54,964 nt of DNA, taken from positions 28,651 through 83,614 of the forward strand of contig ML986784.1 of NCBI GenBank assembly GCA_010094045.1. The letters are read 5' to 3'. The notes under the pieces are model-generated. The model was not told the DNA's origin. It did no database searches and worked only from the letters and a program-made list of their open reading frames with translations. Origin of the DNA: Lojkania enalia. Its lineage: Eukaryota; Ascomycota; Dothideomycetes; Pleosporales. Shown here one piece after another: positions 36,950 to 51,360 of this stretch (position 1 is the stretch's first letter; each line of letters opens with the position of its first letter). Both the position numbers and the translations under genes were made by a program.

Positions 36950-39900
36950 ATGGCCGCGACGACAATAACACACAATACGAAGACAATTCTCCTCTTTGGA
37001 GACCAGACCGACCCATGGATCGATGATATTGACCAGCTCTATAAGCAGGCTGTCTCAACACCATGGCTTCAGGCTTTTTTGGACGAGCTAAGCTGGACTA
37101 TGAATACCGAAGTCAAGGCTATCATGCTAGATCCTATATTGCAAGACAGCTTGGGCCATTTCTCGAGCCTCAAAGAGCTCAGCGAGCGATATCGCCACAA
37201 TACAGACGAGCTAGGGATGGCCCGATCTCTCTTAATCTACGCTATGAGAGCCGCAAATTTACTCCAATGGGTAAATCAAGATCCAAATCTCCTTAAACCG
37301 GGTTCACGACCCGAGTGGCTTGGTATATCGGGAGGGTTGATCAGTCTTTCGCCTTTGGCTATTTCTAAAGACTTTAACACTCTATACGATGCGTGTATCG
37401 AGGTAGCTCGTTTACTTGTACGAGCCTGCAAATTCACTTCGATGAGATCCAGGGCAATGGAAGATCGACCTGGAGTTTGGGGTTGGGCAGTGTTAGGGAT
37501 CTCCCCAGATGAGCTTCGGACAGCTCTGGACCAATTCCAACAGGCAGCAGGCATTCCATCTATTAAAAGAGGCCAAGTTGCCGTGACAGGAGCCGGATGG
37601 AACACTATCGTTGGCCCACCTTCTGTGTTGGAGCTCTTTATCAAGCAGTGTCCCGCGGTGAGGACTTTAGCAAAGAATCCGCTGAATATCCATGCTCTTC
37701 TACACACCGCCAATCCCTCACCAGATGAAGTCGACTATATTGTCGGACAAAATTCGAATTTCTTGGATAAACCACTTATTTGCTCAAATCAAGATATTTG
37801 GGGCATGGACGACCCAAGCGCTACCTATGCAACTTGGGGTGATATGCTCAGAGCAATTTGTTTACAACTCTTGTCTTGTCCACTAGACCTTACGCTAACC
37901 GTGGGGAGACTCTGTACCAAACTTTCTGAAGTCGATATTGCCAGAATTATTCCTATTGGGACTAGCTGTCATACACCGTATCTAGCCGGCGCCTTAAGAA
38001 CGGGAGGAAAGGTCGTGTCAATTCAAGATCAGCAGTCATTTATACGAGAAAATTTATCGCTGCAGAACGATCGCATTGCTATTGTGGGGATGGCTGGAAG
38101 AGGCCCAGGTTGCGATAATGCCGATCAACTTTGGGAGCTCATCATGGCCAAACAAGACCTCTGCCGGGAAATTCCTGAGGACCGTTTTAAAATAGACGAG
38201 TTTTATTGCGATACGCACGGGAAAGGCGGCAAATGCACCATGACTACTCGATATGGTTGTTTTATGGATAATCCAGGGAATTTTGACGCTCGTTTCTTCC
38301 ACATCTCACCCAGAGAAGCAATGGTGATGCATCCGGGACACCGACAGTTCTTGATGAGTTCCTATGAAGCCCTAGAAATGGCGGGCTACTCAGATGGCCG
38401 GACACAAGCGATTGATCCCACCCGCATTGCTGTCTTTCATGGGCAATGCAGCGATGACTGGTACAATCACAGCCATCCAACCCTTGGATGCGATGCATAC
38501 ACTCTCCAGGGCCAACAACGTGCGTTCGGTTCCGGCCGTGTGGCCTGGCAATTTAATTGGGAAGGCCCTACTTACTCACTTGACTCTGCATGCGCATCAA
38601 GCACCTCTTGCATCCACTTGGCATGTATAAGCTTATTGTCCAAAGACATTGATATGGCAGTTGCAGGAGCCAGCAACATCTTGAGCTATCCCCATGCTTT
38701 CAACTGCCTTAGCAAGGCCGGCGTGCTATCAGACTCGGGCAACTGCAAAACTTTCCGGGATGATGCGGACGGTTACTCTCGCGGAGATTTTGTTGGTGCT
38801 GTAGTCCTCAAAAGACTCGAGGATGCAGTCGCCCACAACGACAACATTCTAGCGGTGGTGGCTGCCTCAGGCAGGAACCATTCTGGCAATTCAACCTCCA
38901 TAACCACTTCCGACGCAGGGGCCCAGGAACGACTACTCCAGAAACTCTTTCGCAACGCACAAGTTTCTCCCAATGACATATCTTATGTTGAGGTACATGG
39001 AACCGGCACTCAAATTGGGGATCCAGCAGAGATTGGCGCGCTTTCAAGCTTCTTTAAGCATAGGCATCCCCTACATGGTCCCGTGGCATTAGGAGGAGTC
39101 AAAGCAAACTTTGGTCACAGTGAAGCAGCTGCAGGTCTAGCAGAATTACTGAAATGCGTCATGATTTTTCAAAAGAAAACCATACCGCCGCAAGTTGGCA
39201 TGCCGCATGCCCTCAATCCTAAATTTCCGTCGCTCTCAACGCTTAACATGGAGATTCCCTCAGAGCCTAGAACATTTGACCGTACTTCAGACGGTAGGCC
39301 AAGGCGCATTCTTCTCAGCAACTTTGACGCGGCCGGTGGTAATGCATGTCTCTTGTTGGAGGATTATCATGCCGTTGATAATAATAAATACGGAGCAGAC
39401 CCTCGATCATATCATGTGATTGTCACTTCTGCTAGAACACAGGCATCTCACCAAGTAAATAAACGTAGACTGATTGAGTGGCTGCGAGGTAATTCAGCTG
39501 TCAGGGTTCAAGACGTTGCCTATACCACGACTGCCAGGAGAATGCACCACCCAATTAGATTCGCCTGCGCTGCGGCCACAATTCAGGAACTAATCAAGAA
39601 CCTCGAAGCTGACGTCGAAATGACAGAGATGACATCACCGTTGAAAGAACCGCCTATCGTGTTTGTCTTTACAGGGCAGGGATCGCACTATGCAGGCATG
39701 GGCAGTGATTTATATGATACGAGTCCAATCTTCCGTGAAACAGTCAATCTGTGCGTCGGAATTTGTGGAGAGCACGGATTTCCTCCATTCCTGGACTTAA
39801 TTACTGACAATAGCATCGACATGTCCACGAAGACCAGTGTACAGACCCAGCTAGCAGTGATCACACTGGAGATCGGGCTCATCACATTCTGGAAATCAGT

Positions 39901-42900
39901 CGGGGTGCATCCATCTATTGTAATGGGGCACTCGCTTGGCGAGTATACTGCGTTGTATGCTGCAGGTGTCCTATCGCTTTCTGATGTGTTGTACCTTGTC
40001 GGTCAACGAGCACTTCTCATTCTCGAACGATGTGACGCGGATACCAGTGCAATGCTCGCGGTACCAATGTCTTCGACAACTACCGACAAATTCCTCAAAA
40101 ATTGGAACCAGAGCTCCTCTTGCGCCGTAGCCTGCATCAACAGCCCAACTGCCACAGTCATAAGTGGTAGCACTAGCGATATTGCGCAGCTTCAGGCAGA
40201 GTTAACAACGCCATCAAAGGTGCTCTCTGTCCCATACGCCTTTCATTCATCCCAGATGGACCCTATACTAGCCGACTATGCCTCTCTCGCAGAAGGAGTA
40301 ACTTTCTCGGAACCCAAAATGCCTGTGGCATCGACGCTGCTTGGATCCATAATTGAGACGTCTGGACTATTCACTGCTCATTATCTTGAGCAGCAGACAC
40401 GGCAGCCAGTTGACTTTATCGGTGCTCTTAATGCCATCTCGCTCAAGCTAGCCGATCCCATCTGGCTTGAACTAGGACCCGGCTACGTTTGCTCTTCCTT
40501 TATTCGATCTACTCTTTCTCCTTCTTACCCTTCCAAGAAAATTATGTCAACTCTTGATAAGACTATTGGTGGTAGAGATTGGATGTCTATCTCTAAATGC
40601 ATTACTGCTGTTTACATGCAAGGCGTTACTATTGACTGGGCTGCACTTCACGCACCATACACAAGTTGTCTCAAAATGGTAACACTTCCGTCATACGCGT
40701 GGGATTTAAAGAGTTATTGGGTCACCTACACTGAGGCTAGTAAGGCAATGAGGACATCCAGCCCTTCAACGGGCACAGTTACGAAGCAACATAGTATCTC
40801 GACGTGCGCTCAGTACATTGTTAATCAATCTTCTTCTTCCATCAAGATAGATGTAACTTTGGGCGCTTTCCTTGCGGATCCGGCTCTTTGTGCCCTCATC
40901 GATGGACACCGAATGCAGCATGAGCCGATCTGCACTGGGAGCATCTTCTGCGAAGCCGCTTTAGCTACTACTATGTACGCTCTCGAGACCAATGGCCGGA
41001 AGGATGATGCCATGATCACAAGACTGAGGCTTCAAAATCCAAATATGACCCGTCCATTGACGAGAAACCTTGTTGATCTAGATGGGGAGCTATTAACAAC
41101 CGTCACCATGGAGAACAAATCCACTAACGAAATCCTCGTGTCATGGAAAGCTTCTGGACAGGGTATTTCATACGATCTCGGCACTTGCAAATTGACCATT
41201 TACAGCAACGGGGATAGTCTTCAAGCTGACTGGGGTCGATTATCCTACTTCATCAAGGCCAAGATGGATGAAGTGATTCGAGCCGCAAAAGAAGGGCGTG
41301 GCCACAGATTTCAGCCCAACATCTTTTACGCGCTGTTCGATCGTACTGTGGAGTATAGTCGTGATTATCAATCCATTAAAGACGCATTCGTCTCCAGCGA
41401 TTTCGCGGAAGCCGTTGCAGAAGTTTCACTTCAAGAGCACCCCATTGGCACCCGATTTGTGGCATCTCCTTACTGGGCTGAAGGGATCACACAACTGGCA
41501 GGCTTTACAGTCAACTCAAATCCACAAAATGTCTCTGGAACAAGTTTCATTAATAGCGGATTTGAGAAATTTGAGCAGACAACTGCTCTCGAAGCCGGAA
41601 AGTCGTACTTTTCGTATGTCCGCGTCTCCCACCAGGATAAGGAATCCAGAACTTGCGATGTCTTTGTATTCAATTCAAATAGCAAGCTGATTGCGCAATG
41701 TTGCGGCCTGCATTTTCATCAAATCAGTAATGATACCCTGAGACAAGTTGTTTCTGGAAAGTCGAAGCCACCTGGTCAACCCAAGAACGACTTACTCCGA
41801 GAATCCCCGAGTGAGATAACACCTCCAATGCCAAAGAAATCAAACAAACTTTCTAGAAAAAACGAAAAAGGCACATCTCTAGCAACTCCTGGAGTTCTTC
41901 AAATCATGCTTGAGATCATATCTGACGAAACAGGTATAGCCATCTCGGAGTTAACCGACGACGCGATCATAACCGATCTGGGTGTTGACTCTATCATGGC
42001 CATTGAAGTTGCATCCAAGGTGTCTGCCGCTACGAGCCTAGAACTACTTCCATCATTTTTAATAGAACATCACACGATTGGGGCGCTTCGACGTACTTTC
42101 GGGAGCTCATCTCCGTTGACAACCAGCACGCAAGCGACTACACCCAAAAGTAGCGCAAGTAGCCCACCGGAGTCTTCAGCTAGTTCTATGAGTGGCATAG
42201 GCCTAGACAGTGACTATGTCGTAGTGAAAGAATGCGCTCTCACCCCCGCTGCGGAAGTCAATGAGAATCAAATAAGAACTATTCAACAACAGGACGATGC
42301 CGTTGAGGATTCTTCTCCTCAGCCCAGAGTGAGAATTACCTTACTGCATGGCCGCCCATACAAGACCGATCAAGATGCACAAGGTGCGCCACCATTCTAT
42401 GTCATTGCAGACGGCACAGGCACCATTGCCACCTATATTCACCTCACCGCGCATATTAGATCAAATATAGCTTTCTACGGCATCGATTCGCCTTTCTTGC
42501 GCTGTCCAAGCAGACTCACACTCGATGTGGGAATTCCGGGTACTGCTAAGCTCATCGTTGAGGCCCTGATAAAGAAGCAGCCTAAGGGCGTACCATTCTG
42601 GATTGGCGGGTTCTCCGGCGGAGCCATGATTGCATATGAAGTCTGCCGCCAGCTGTCCGCTGCGGGATACGAAGTTGATAGCCTCTTGCTTATTGACATG
42701 TGTTCTCCACGACAGTTAACAGGTCAGGTGGTCAGCAGCGACATCGGTGTACCGATCATGGAAGCTATGTCCAGACAAGACGAAAGCGGCGTATGGGATG
42801 CAACAGGCAACACCACGAAGCATCTTCGCTCAGTGTTTGCTGCCGTCGCGGCATACCACCCTCCACTGCCTCCCAAAGGTCAGTCACCCGTAAAACGCAC

Positions 42901-43222
42901 GGCTATTATCTGGGCACGAAAAGGCATGATTCAGAGGTGTTCCGCCAGTCAACAGCTCATGGATATTCTGACCGTCGAGAACATTCCTATTAAGGCTTAC
43001 CCAGGCTTTATGGAGGATCCTAGATTGGGCGCTGTCGCATGGGGCATACCTAACAAGACAAATGCGGACCTGGGTGCAAATGGTTGGGATAGGTATGTTG
43101 ATGGTGATACTCTAGTATGCTCATCCATTGAGGCGGATCACCTCGAAATGCCTACTCCAGGTTACGCGCATTTGCTTGGCGAGGCTATAGAGCAGGCGTT
43201 TGATCATTTCAGACGAACGTGA
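36950..43222 (+). CDS. rdc1-like: Non-reducing polyketide synthase SAT-KS-AT-PT-ACP-TE (resorcylic lactone type)
   Basis: Single frame of 2090 residues. SAT about 12-350, where the usual GxCxG reads GISGG at 125-129 (Ser127) and His252 is retained; KS about 373-800 (Cys548 in DSACAS, His683 in EVHGTGT, His723 in ANFGHSE); AT about 903-1210 (Ser995 in GHSLGEY); PT about 1290-1600 (His1320 in LIDGH; the second-site motif reads SPYWAEG with Glu1511 where Asp is usual); one ACP (Ser1681 in LGVDSIM) about 1645-1710; a Ser/Thr-rich linker; TE about 1810-2090 (Ser1889 in GGFSGG, His2064). By family knowledge the SAT loads the chain made by the HR-PKS, KS/AT extend it with malonyl-CoA, PT sets the aldol ring, and TE closes the lactone. 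No methyltransferase, KR, DH or ER is present. The upstream in-frame sequence gives no earlier SAT residues, so ATG 36950 is the natural start. Confidence 0.95.
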   Translation: MAATTITHNTKTILLFGDQTDPWIDDIDQLYKQAVSTPWLQAFLDELSWTMNTEVKAIMLDPILQDSLGHFSSLKELSERYRHNTDELGMARSLLIYAMRAANLLQWVNQDPNLLKPGSRPEWLGISGGLISLSPLAISKDFNTLYDACIEVARLLVRACKFTSMRSRAMEDRPGVWGWAVLGISPDELRTALDQFQQAAGIPSIKRGQVAVTGAGWNTIVGPPSVLELFIKQCPAVRTLAKNPLNIHALLHTANPSPDEVDYIVGQNSNFLDKPLICSNQDIWGMDDPSATYATWGDMLRAICLQLLSCPLDLTLTVGRLCTKLSEVDIARIIPIGTSCHTPYLAGALRTGGKVVSIQDQQSFIRENLSLQNDRIAIVGMAGRGPGCDNADQLWELIMAKQDLCREIPEDRFKIDEFYCDTHGKGGKCTMTTRYGCFMDNPGNFDARFFHISPREAMVMHPGHRQFLMSSYEALEMAGYSDGRTQAIDPTRIAVFHGQCSDDWYNHSHPTLGCDAYTLQGQQRAFGSGRVAWQFNWEGPTYSLDSACASSTSCIHLACISLLSKDIDMAVAGASNILSYPHAFNCLSKAGVLSDSGNCKTFRDDADGYSRGDFVGAVVLKRLEDAVAHNDNILAVVAASGRNHSGNSTSITTSDAGAQERLLQKLFRNAQVSPNDISYVEVHGTGTQIGDPAEIGALSSFFKHRHPLHGPVALGGVKANFGHSEAAAGLAELLKCVMIFQKKTIPPQVGMPHALNPKFPSLSTLNMEIPSEPRTFDRTSDGRPRRILLSNFDAAGGNACLLLEDYHAVDNNKYGADPRSYHVIVTSARTQASHQVNKRRLIEWLRGNSAVRVQDVAYTTTARRMHHPIRFACAAATIQELIKNLEADVEMTEMTSPLKEPPIVFVFTGQGSHYAGMGSDLYDTSPIFRETVNLCVGICGEHGFPPFLDLITDNSIDMSTKTSVQTQLAVITLEIGLITFWKSVGVHPSIVMGHSLGEYTALYAAGVLSLSDVLYLVGQRALLILERCDADTSAMLAVPMSSTTTDKFLKNWNQSSSCAVACINSPTATVISGSTSDIAQLQAELTTPSKVLSVPYAFHSSQMDPILADYASLAEGVTFSEPKMPVASTLLGSIIETSGLFTAHYLEQQTRQPVDFIGALNAISLKLADPIWLELGPGYVCSSFIRSTLSPSYPSKKIMSTLDKTIGGRDWMSISKCITAVYMQGVTIDWAALHAPYTSCLKMVTLPSYAWDLKSYWVTYTEASKAMRTSSPSTGTVTKQHSISTCAQYIVNQSSSSIKIDVTLGAFLADPALCALIDGHRMQHEPICTGSIFCEAALATTMYALETNGRKDDAMITRLRLQNPNMTRPLTRNLVDLDGELLTTVTMENKSTNEILVSWKASGQGISYDLGTCKLTIYSNGDSLQADWGRLSYFIKAKMDEVIRAAKEGRGHRFQPNIFYALFDRTVEYSRDYQSIKDAFVSSDFAEAVAEVSLQEHPIGTRFVASPYWAEGITQLAGFTVNSNPQNVSGTSFINSGFEKFEQTTALEAGKSYFSYVRVSHQDKESRTCDVFVFNSNSKLIAQCCGLHFHQISNDTLRQVVSGKSKPPGQPKNDLLRESPSEITPPMPKKSNKLSRKNEKGTSLATPGVLQIMLEIISDETGIAISELTDDAIITDLGVDSIMAIEVASKVSAATSLELLPSFLIEHHTIGALRRTFGSSSPLTTSTQATTPKSSASSPPESSASSMSGIGLDSDYVVVKECALTPAAEVNENQIRTIQQQDDAVEDSSPQPRVRITLLHGRPYKTDQDAQGAPPFYVIADGTGTIATYIHLTAHIRSNIAFYGIDSPFLRCPSRLTLDVGIPGTAKLIVEALIKKQPKGVPFWIGGFSGGAMIAYEVCRQLSAAGYEVDSLLLIDMCSPRQLTGQVVSSDIGVPIMEAMSRQDESGVWDATGNTTKHLRSVFAAVAAYHPPLPPKGQSPVKRTAIIWARKGMIQRCSASQQLMDILTVENIPIKAYPGFMEDPRLGAVAWGIPNKTNADLGANGWDRYVDGDTLVCSSIEADHLEMPTPGYAHLLGEAIEQAFDHFRRT

Positions 43223-46587
<3,365 letters not shown>

Positions 46588-46878
46588 TTCACCATCATGC
46601 TTTCCGATGAAGCCACGCCAAAGACATGATCTCGCAGAATTCGGAGGTCTGTTATAACCTCGGAGCTAACCTCAATATATTGCAACCATAAAATGAATCC
46701 AAAGAGTTAATATATGGAGCCATTATTATTGCGAGTATAAACAAGTACAAGGAAAATAAACCCATGATAAATACGAGAGAAACGAACAGTACAAAAATAA
46801 TGGTGCGAAAACCGTTCTAACGAAAACTCTTATTTGGCTTAGTGCATGGGGTTGCATCTCTATATGGCGTGAAGATCT

Positions 46879-47320
46879 ATAAGCTCAGGTTACGTGCCTA
46901 ATCAGCTATGCAACCCTTGACTAAGCAGTCTCATGTACTATATATTCCCCTACTATGCCTTAACCAAGAGGTCAAGGATACTAAAAGACACGATCAACAC
47001 ATCCATCAATACATCCGTCAATACCACACCATACGGTCTCCACCCACTCCTGCTTACATTAGATGGTAAGGGGGAGTGGAGGTTCCAGGGCCCAGAGACT
47101 TCTATTGCAATTAGTTCTTTCCAGCCAGTATATCCAATGTACTCGAAAACACCATCCTATGTTGTAAGCAGGAGGGGGTAGAGACTGTATAGGGTGGTAT
47201 AGATAGATGTATTGATGAGGTCCCTTGACCTCTCGGTCAAGGTACGGCGGGGGAATATATAGTACATGAGACTGCTTAGTCAAGGGCTGAACAGCTGACC
47301 AGGCACGTGACCTGAGCTTA
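46879..47320. mobile_element. Foldback (long inverted repeat) element, MITE-like
   Basis: Left arm 46879-47058 and right arm 47163-47320 are imperfect reverse complements over about 160-180 bp. The outer ends read TAAGCTCAGGTTACGTGCC on the left and the complement of TAAGCTCAGGTCACGTGCC on the right, and the block starting CTTGACTAAGCAGTCTCATG matches exactly in both arms. A loop of about 100 bp separates the arms, and the left arm has about 20 extra bases. It has no coding capacity. It lies between the halogenase gene and the PKS relic. No clear target duplication beyond a possible TA was found. Confidence 0.82.
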
Positions 47321-48958
47321 CATATGTCATATTTATTGCCCTATTCATCTAAAGGAGGTTGCCCATTGCTAAATATACCTTTAGTACCATAGAGCTTTGT
47401 ATGCAGCCTGAGGTAGGAGGCACGTCATCGCATCGTTGCGCGTAAAGAATCTACGGATATTATATCGCAAGCTCAAGCGTAAATTTTAACGCCGATAATC
47501 TTCAGATCTGTAAGAAATTATCTTGCTTCTTCTGTTCTTGACCTATTCTACGACAGCAGGATTAGATGTTTTGCTCCCATTGAGACGAACCAACGAGCGC
47601 CGCTGTGACCGAGCTCTCCAAGGCTTCTAGCAACTGCACACGCAGACTCACAATCTGATTTCAAGACGTTTCTTTCGGCAAATTTGTCTAAATAACGATT
47701 TTTAACAACCCCCCGATATACTATGTGAAATAGGAAGGTCACCTGAACACTATCGTCCTTCCGCATTTCAATGACCGTCATCCCAATATCCAATCAGCTC
47801 TAAAACTTTCCTAAATGTTGTTTCAACATCATCAATACCATAGATTGTCAGCGGTTTAGCGGCCTGGAGAGTTCCAGCGCCGACCATACAGACAATTTCC
47901 TCGCGCGGTGCGCGAGCGAGATGCGGTTATTCGCAGAGCATAACAGAAACATAGAAGCATAGAAGCTCACATTCTTGTCAGGTTGTTCCGGTGCGAATCT
48001 TAGGTTCTAAAGCACGCCTCTCTTACTAAGCTCAACAAACCTACCGAAGGATCCTGCACATTTCTAGGAAGCAGTCCCCAGAGACAGAATTGAGGACCAC
48101 ATCAACACTGTCCCTCAGTATAGTATTTAATACTCTCGGCAAATAATGTGCTTCGACTACTAAATATATGATCTTCTCGTAGTCTGTACTATTTTAGTCT
48201 CATTTGATAGAAGAACTAACAGTCATCTATGTCTCAACACCTATGACCTAAGCCGGCTGAATGACTGCATGTCCCATCACTCCAGTACCTAAATAAATGA
48301 GAACCATCTCGCCCTTTCGTAGTTGCATGAACCTTGGGAGAGAGTAGTATGTTTTAATTAGCGTCACTGGAAGCCCGCTCGCTTCTACGGAAGAGATATT
48401 CTCGGGCGGTTTGACGACTATTGCTGCTTTGTATATTAGATACGTCTGGAATATGTTTTCTGCACATGCAACCGCACGCTGGATTCTTGCGAAACTAGTT
48501 TTGGCACCCGCTCGTAATATGTAACATGAGTATTTGCCGCCCAGGATTTCGGAGTCAATCATCTCTAACGCACGAACGAAATCCTGGCAATTGATGCCCA
48601 TATGTATGGAAAATTGGAATCTTGACTTCGCCCGGTGCTATCCGAGCATTATAATCTGTATATCCGACAAACTTAAACGTATCACATAGAGCTAGGCCAT
48701 TTACTCTCTATTGATGGGTGGGCATTGGCCAATGCCTAATTATGTTTGTTCTAGGAAAGTTTGTGTCGCTGAGATGCTTGCTCAAGTCTTCATCGGTGAC
48801 GTCTCGTGGGATGTGAATAAGGTCATTCATTTCTTCGTACTCTAGCTCCAGCGCTGAACCTACGGATTTAATGGTACCATTCAAGGCTTTTAGGATACTA
48901 ATAACTTAAGAATAGTTTATACTTTGTGTTTTAGGGATTGTGTGGTTAATTGTTGTGA

Positions 48959-49137
48959 TGGGATTTTGGCAAGTCTGCCGAGCTGTAACAGATATCGTCG
49001 TACGATATCACGCTGGATATCGGCTGATATTCCCCTTTTCTATGTACATAAATATGGCCCGCTGGTCATCCTCAATCAATCAGTTCAGTTCCTCATTTCC
49101 CTCCTTGAGACAAGATTCGCCTCTCACCACAATTGCA
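48959..49137 (+). repeat. Repeat segment X, first copy
   Basis: Matches the reverse complement of 51361-51544 with clear identity, for example TCTATGTACATAAATATGGC and AGATTCGCCTCTCACC in both. It lies inside the PKS relic between recognisable core and ER parts. Confidence 0.8.
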
Positions 49138-49323
49138 GTTGAGCCATCTCGTTGCGAGTAACTCTCAAGAGCCCTTCAAGCATGGACGATTCAGGATTCG
49201 AAGGATCGCGGTCTCCAGCAGATATCCATAATATCCGTTGGACAGCTATAAAGAGATTCTGTAGCTTTTAGAGAGTCTCTACGCCCATATATTTCTCTTA
49301 TCAGGCGGCATCAATTGCTGACG

Positions 49324-49440
49324 CAAATATTGATGTATTGCAGGAGGGTAAGTGGCCTTCCTGGCCAGAAGCTGGCAGTGGCGAGAATATGTAGGCCTGA
49401 AAAACAGGCTAGCTATAATAGGATAGTAGAATCACGTGAC
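49324..49440 (+). repeat. Repeat segment Y, first copy
   Basis: Matches the reverse complement of 51567-51687, for example GGCCAGAAGCTGGCAGTGGC and CTATAATAGGATAGTAGAA. It is separated from segment X by 187 bp of PKS-like coding sequence. Confidence 0.82.
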
Positions 49441-50720
49441 ACAATATGTCAGGAACGGCCGCTCTAGATCATTTATGGGGATGCAAATAAAATCAACTAT
49501 TTCTCTAGCATTCGACTTTTTTTTTCAAGGGTGTGAGTGTCACCTCACGTCCTGGCACATTTTTTCTGAAGAAGATTTTGACTCAGTTCTTCATAAAAGC
49601 TCGATACGCTCTTGTTACTTCTTTCACAATGATAGTCATGTGTGGAAGATTTACAGCATAGCTAACAAGATCGATAGAGGCTGTGATAAGGATACTTGAT
49701 TGATGACATTTTGGCGCCCAAAAAACCGGTGTATCGCAATCGAACCCAGAAGACCCACTGTTGAGTAGCACATCATGCCAACCATTCGTTGAAATGCAAG
49801 GTCATATTTCTCTAGAATCATTGCTTGTGTGTGCCGCCAGAGTAGAAGAACTCCAAGTGAGAAATTTAGAAGATCAGTATTGTTGACTGCTTCGACTGTT
49901 ATCAATTTCCCGCTGGGCTGGAACAAAATACAGATGTTTCCTTAAAGATTGTGTTAGGCTTTGGCGCTATGAAGTGCCATGCCTGCGTTAATAAGGTCGT
50001 ATGCTTCCGCCTCGAGACCACTGGTCTTGGGGTTGTTCCAAATATCAAGGATCTTAAATGTTATTTTTGAGCCCTGAGCTTGAAATAGCTCTCGCGCATT
50101 GTCGATATCTTTAGCCGTGGTATCTTTAAAACCATAAGGATTTTATCCAATAAGGCCCTTCTTTTTGTTCTGTCGAAATTCGACGATAGTAGCTATTGCG
50201 CTTACGTAGCAGGTGCCAATTTCGAGGATCTTGAGGCTAAGACATTTGTGGTAGAGCATGTAGAGGCATTGTACCAGGGATCTCTGCAAAGGTCTTCTCG
50301 ATTGGAATACTCATAATTCGCAGACCAATTGGCTTCCGAATATAAACTCTTTGGTCAATCTCTCCACACAGGATTCGAGATAGCGCGCTACCGATTGCAA
50401 CCGGCAGGGGGTCCCCTAAGGGTTCCCGTTTTCAACATCTTGGAGAAATTGCTTGCTGAACTTAAAATCCTCAATAACTATTGCTGTCTTGGGAAGATTA
50501 TCTGATGCGCTCAAAATATTGCATCGAGCCCAGCCAATGGAGATATCAAGATGAATAGGCTCTGAATAGCATCGGATGCTGCTCCCTAAAATTGATTTCA
50601 ACCCGCCCTGCATTTGCAATAGTTTCTCTATTTCTATTCCGTTGTACAATTCATTTGGTGGAAGTCTCGTTGGTGTAGCCTTGTGACATAAGACTTGTAG
50701 TTGAGCCTGGTCGAGCAACC

Positions 50721-51360
50721 CTAAATCAAGCTGTGAAATGAGCTGATTTGGGCGCTATGTGGACTTTTTCCGTTCCTGGGCTGGCGATTGGGTGGCTACT
50801 ACGGTAATTTCTAGGTCCGTGATGGCAACCACTCCTTATTCCTATCGGACATGATGGCCTTGGATGTGACTTTGCGATTGTTGGGGGACGGGGGCCGAAG
50901 ATTTCTGCAGATGACTCTTCCGAGTTATGCTTAAAGAGTCAGATATTAAGTCCGGAGTTGAGGCGGCTTGGATGGGGTATAAGGCTTAAAGAAAAAGGAA
51001 AGGATTTGGTTACGCAGAATACGGCGGTTTAGAAGAAGGCGAGGAAGCTTAGAATACAATTTCCTAAACTCGTGCTCTTTGAATAATCTACCTAATCCTG
51101 AGTACTTCCTAAGATTTAGTCGAGATTCCGATATGGAAGAGATATCTAAGCCTCAATCCCTACCGAAGCTTATTTCAAGATGAGCGATAATTCGAAACAA
51201 CATTTCTCTTAGTTTAACCTTCACTTATATTTTCATATCGAGAATTAATATGGTGAATGATGTGATATTGTCTTGCCTCGAAACCTTGATTTTGGGGCTA
51301 GTTGATCTACTTCATATTATATGGGATAATACTGGCTTTCTTTTACGTCTGAGGAAGTGA
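50721..51360. other. Intergenic, no supportable gene
   Basis: No frame here could be matched confidently to the missing KS-AT-DH half of the decayed PKS or to any other protein. Confidence 0.5.

Larger units (their letters stand above)
47545..50720 (-). pseudogene. Decayed second HR-PKS with methyltransferase, ER and KR remains
   Basis: Read on the minus strand from right to left, short frames in shifting phase give, in order, typical HR-PKS pieces. A doubtful DH end lies at 50416-50718. A methyltransferase follows: LKILEIGTC near 50208-50235 where LEIGAGTG is expected, FKILDIWNN near 50035-50062, and GKLITVEAVNNTDLLNF near 49890. The inter-domain core is marked by RILWISAGDRDPSNPE near 49215. 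ER starts with FKFVGYTDYNARIAPGE near 48670 and continues in 48248-48601 (GLPVTLIKTYYS, LRKGEMVLIYLGTGVMGHA), with DVVLNSVSGD near 48090. A KR start resembling SLGELGHSGARWFVS lies near 47600. KS, AT and ACP were not found. Frameshifts and stops throughout rule out function. Composition is ordinary, so it decayed by drift and not by RIP. Unlike the intact HR-PKS, this one had a real methyltransferase domain. Confidence 0.88.
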
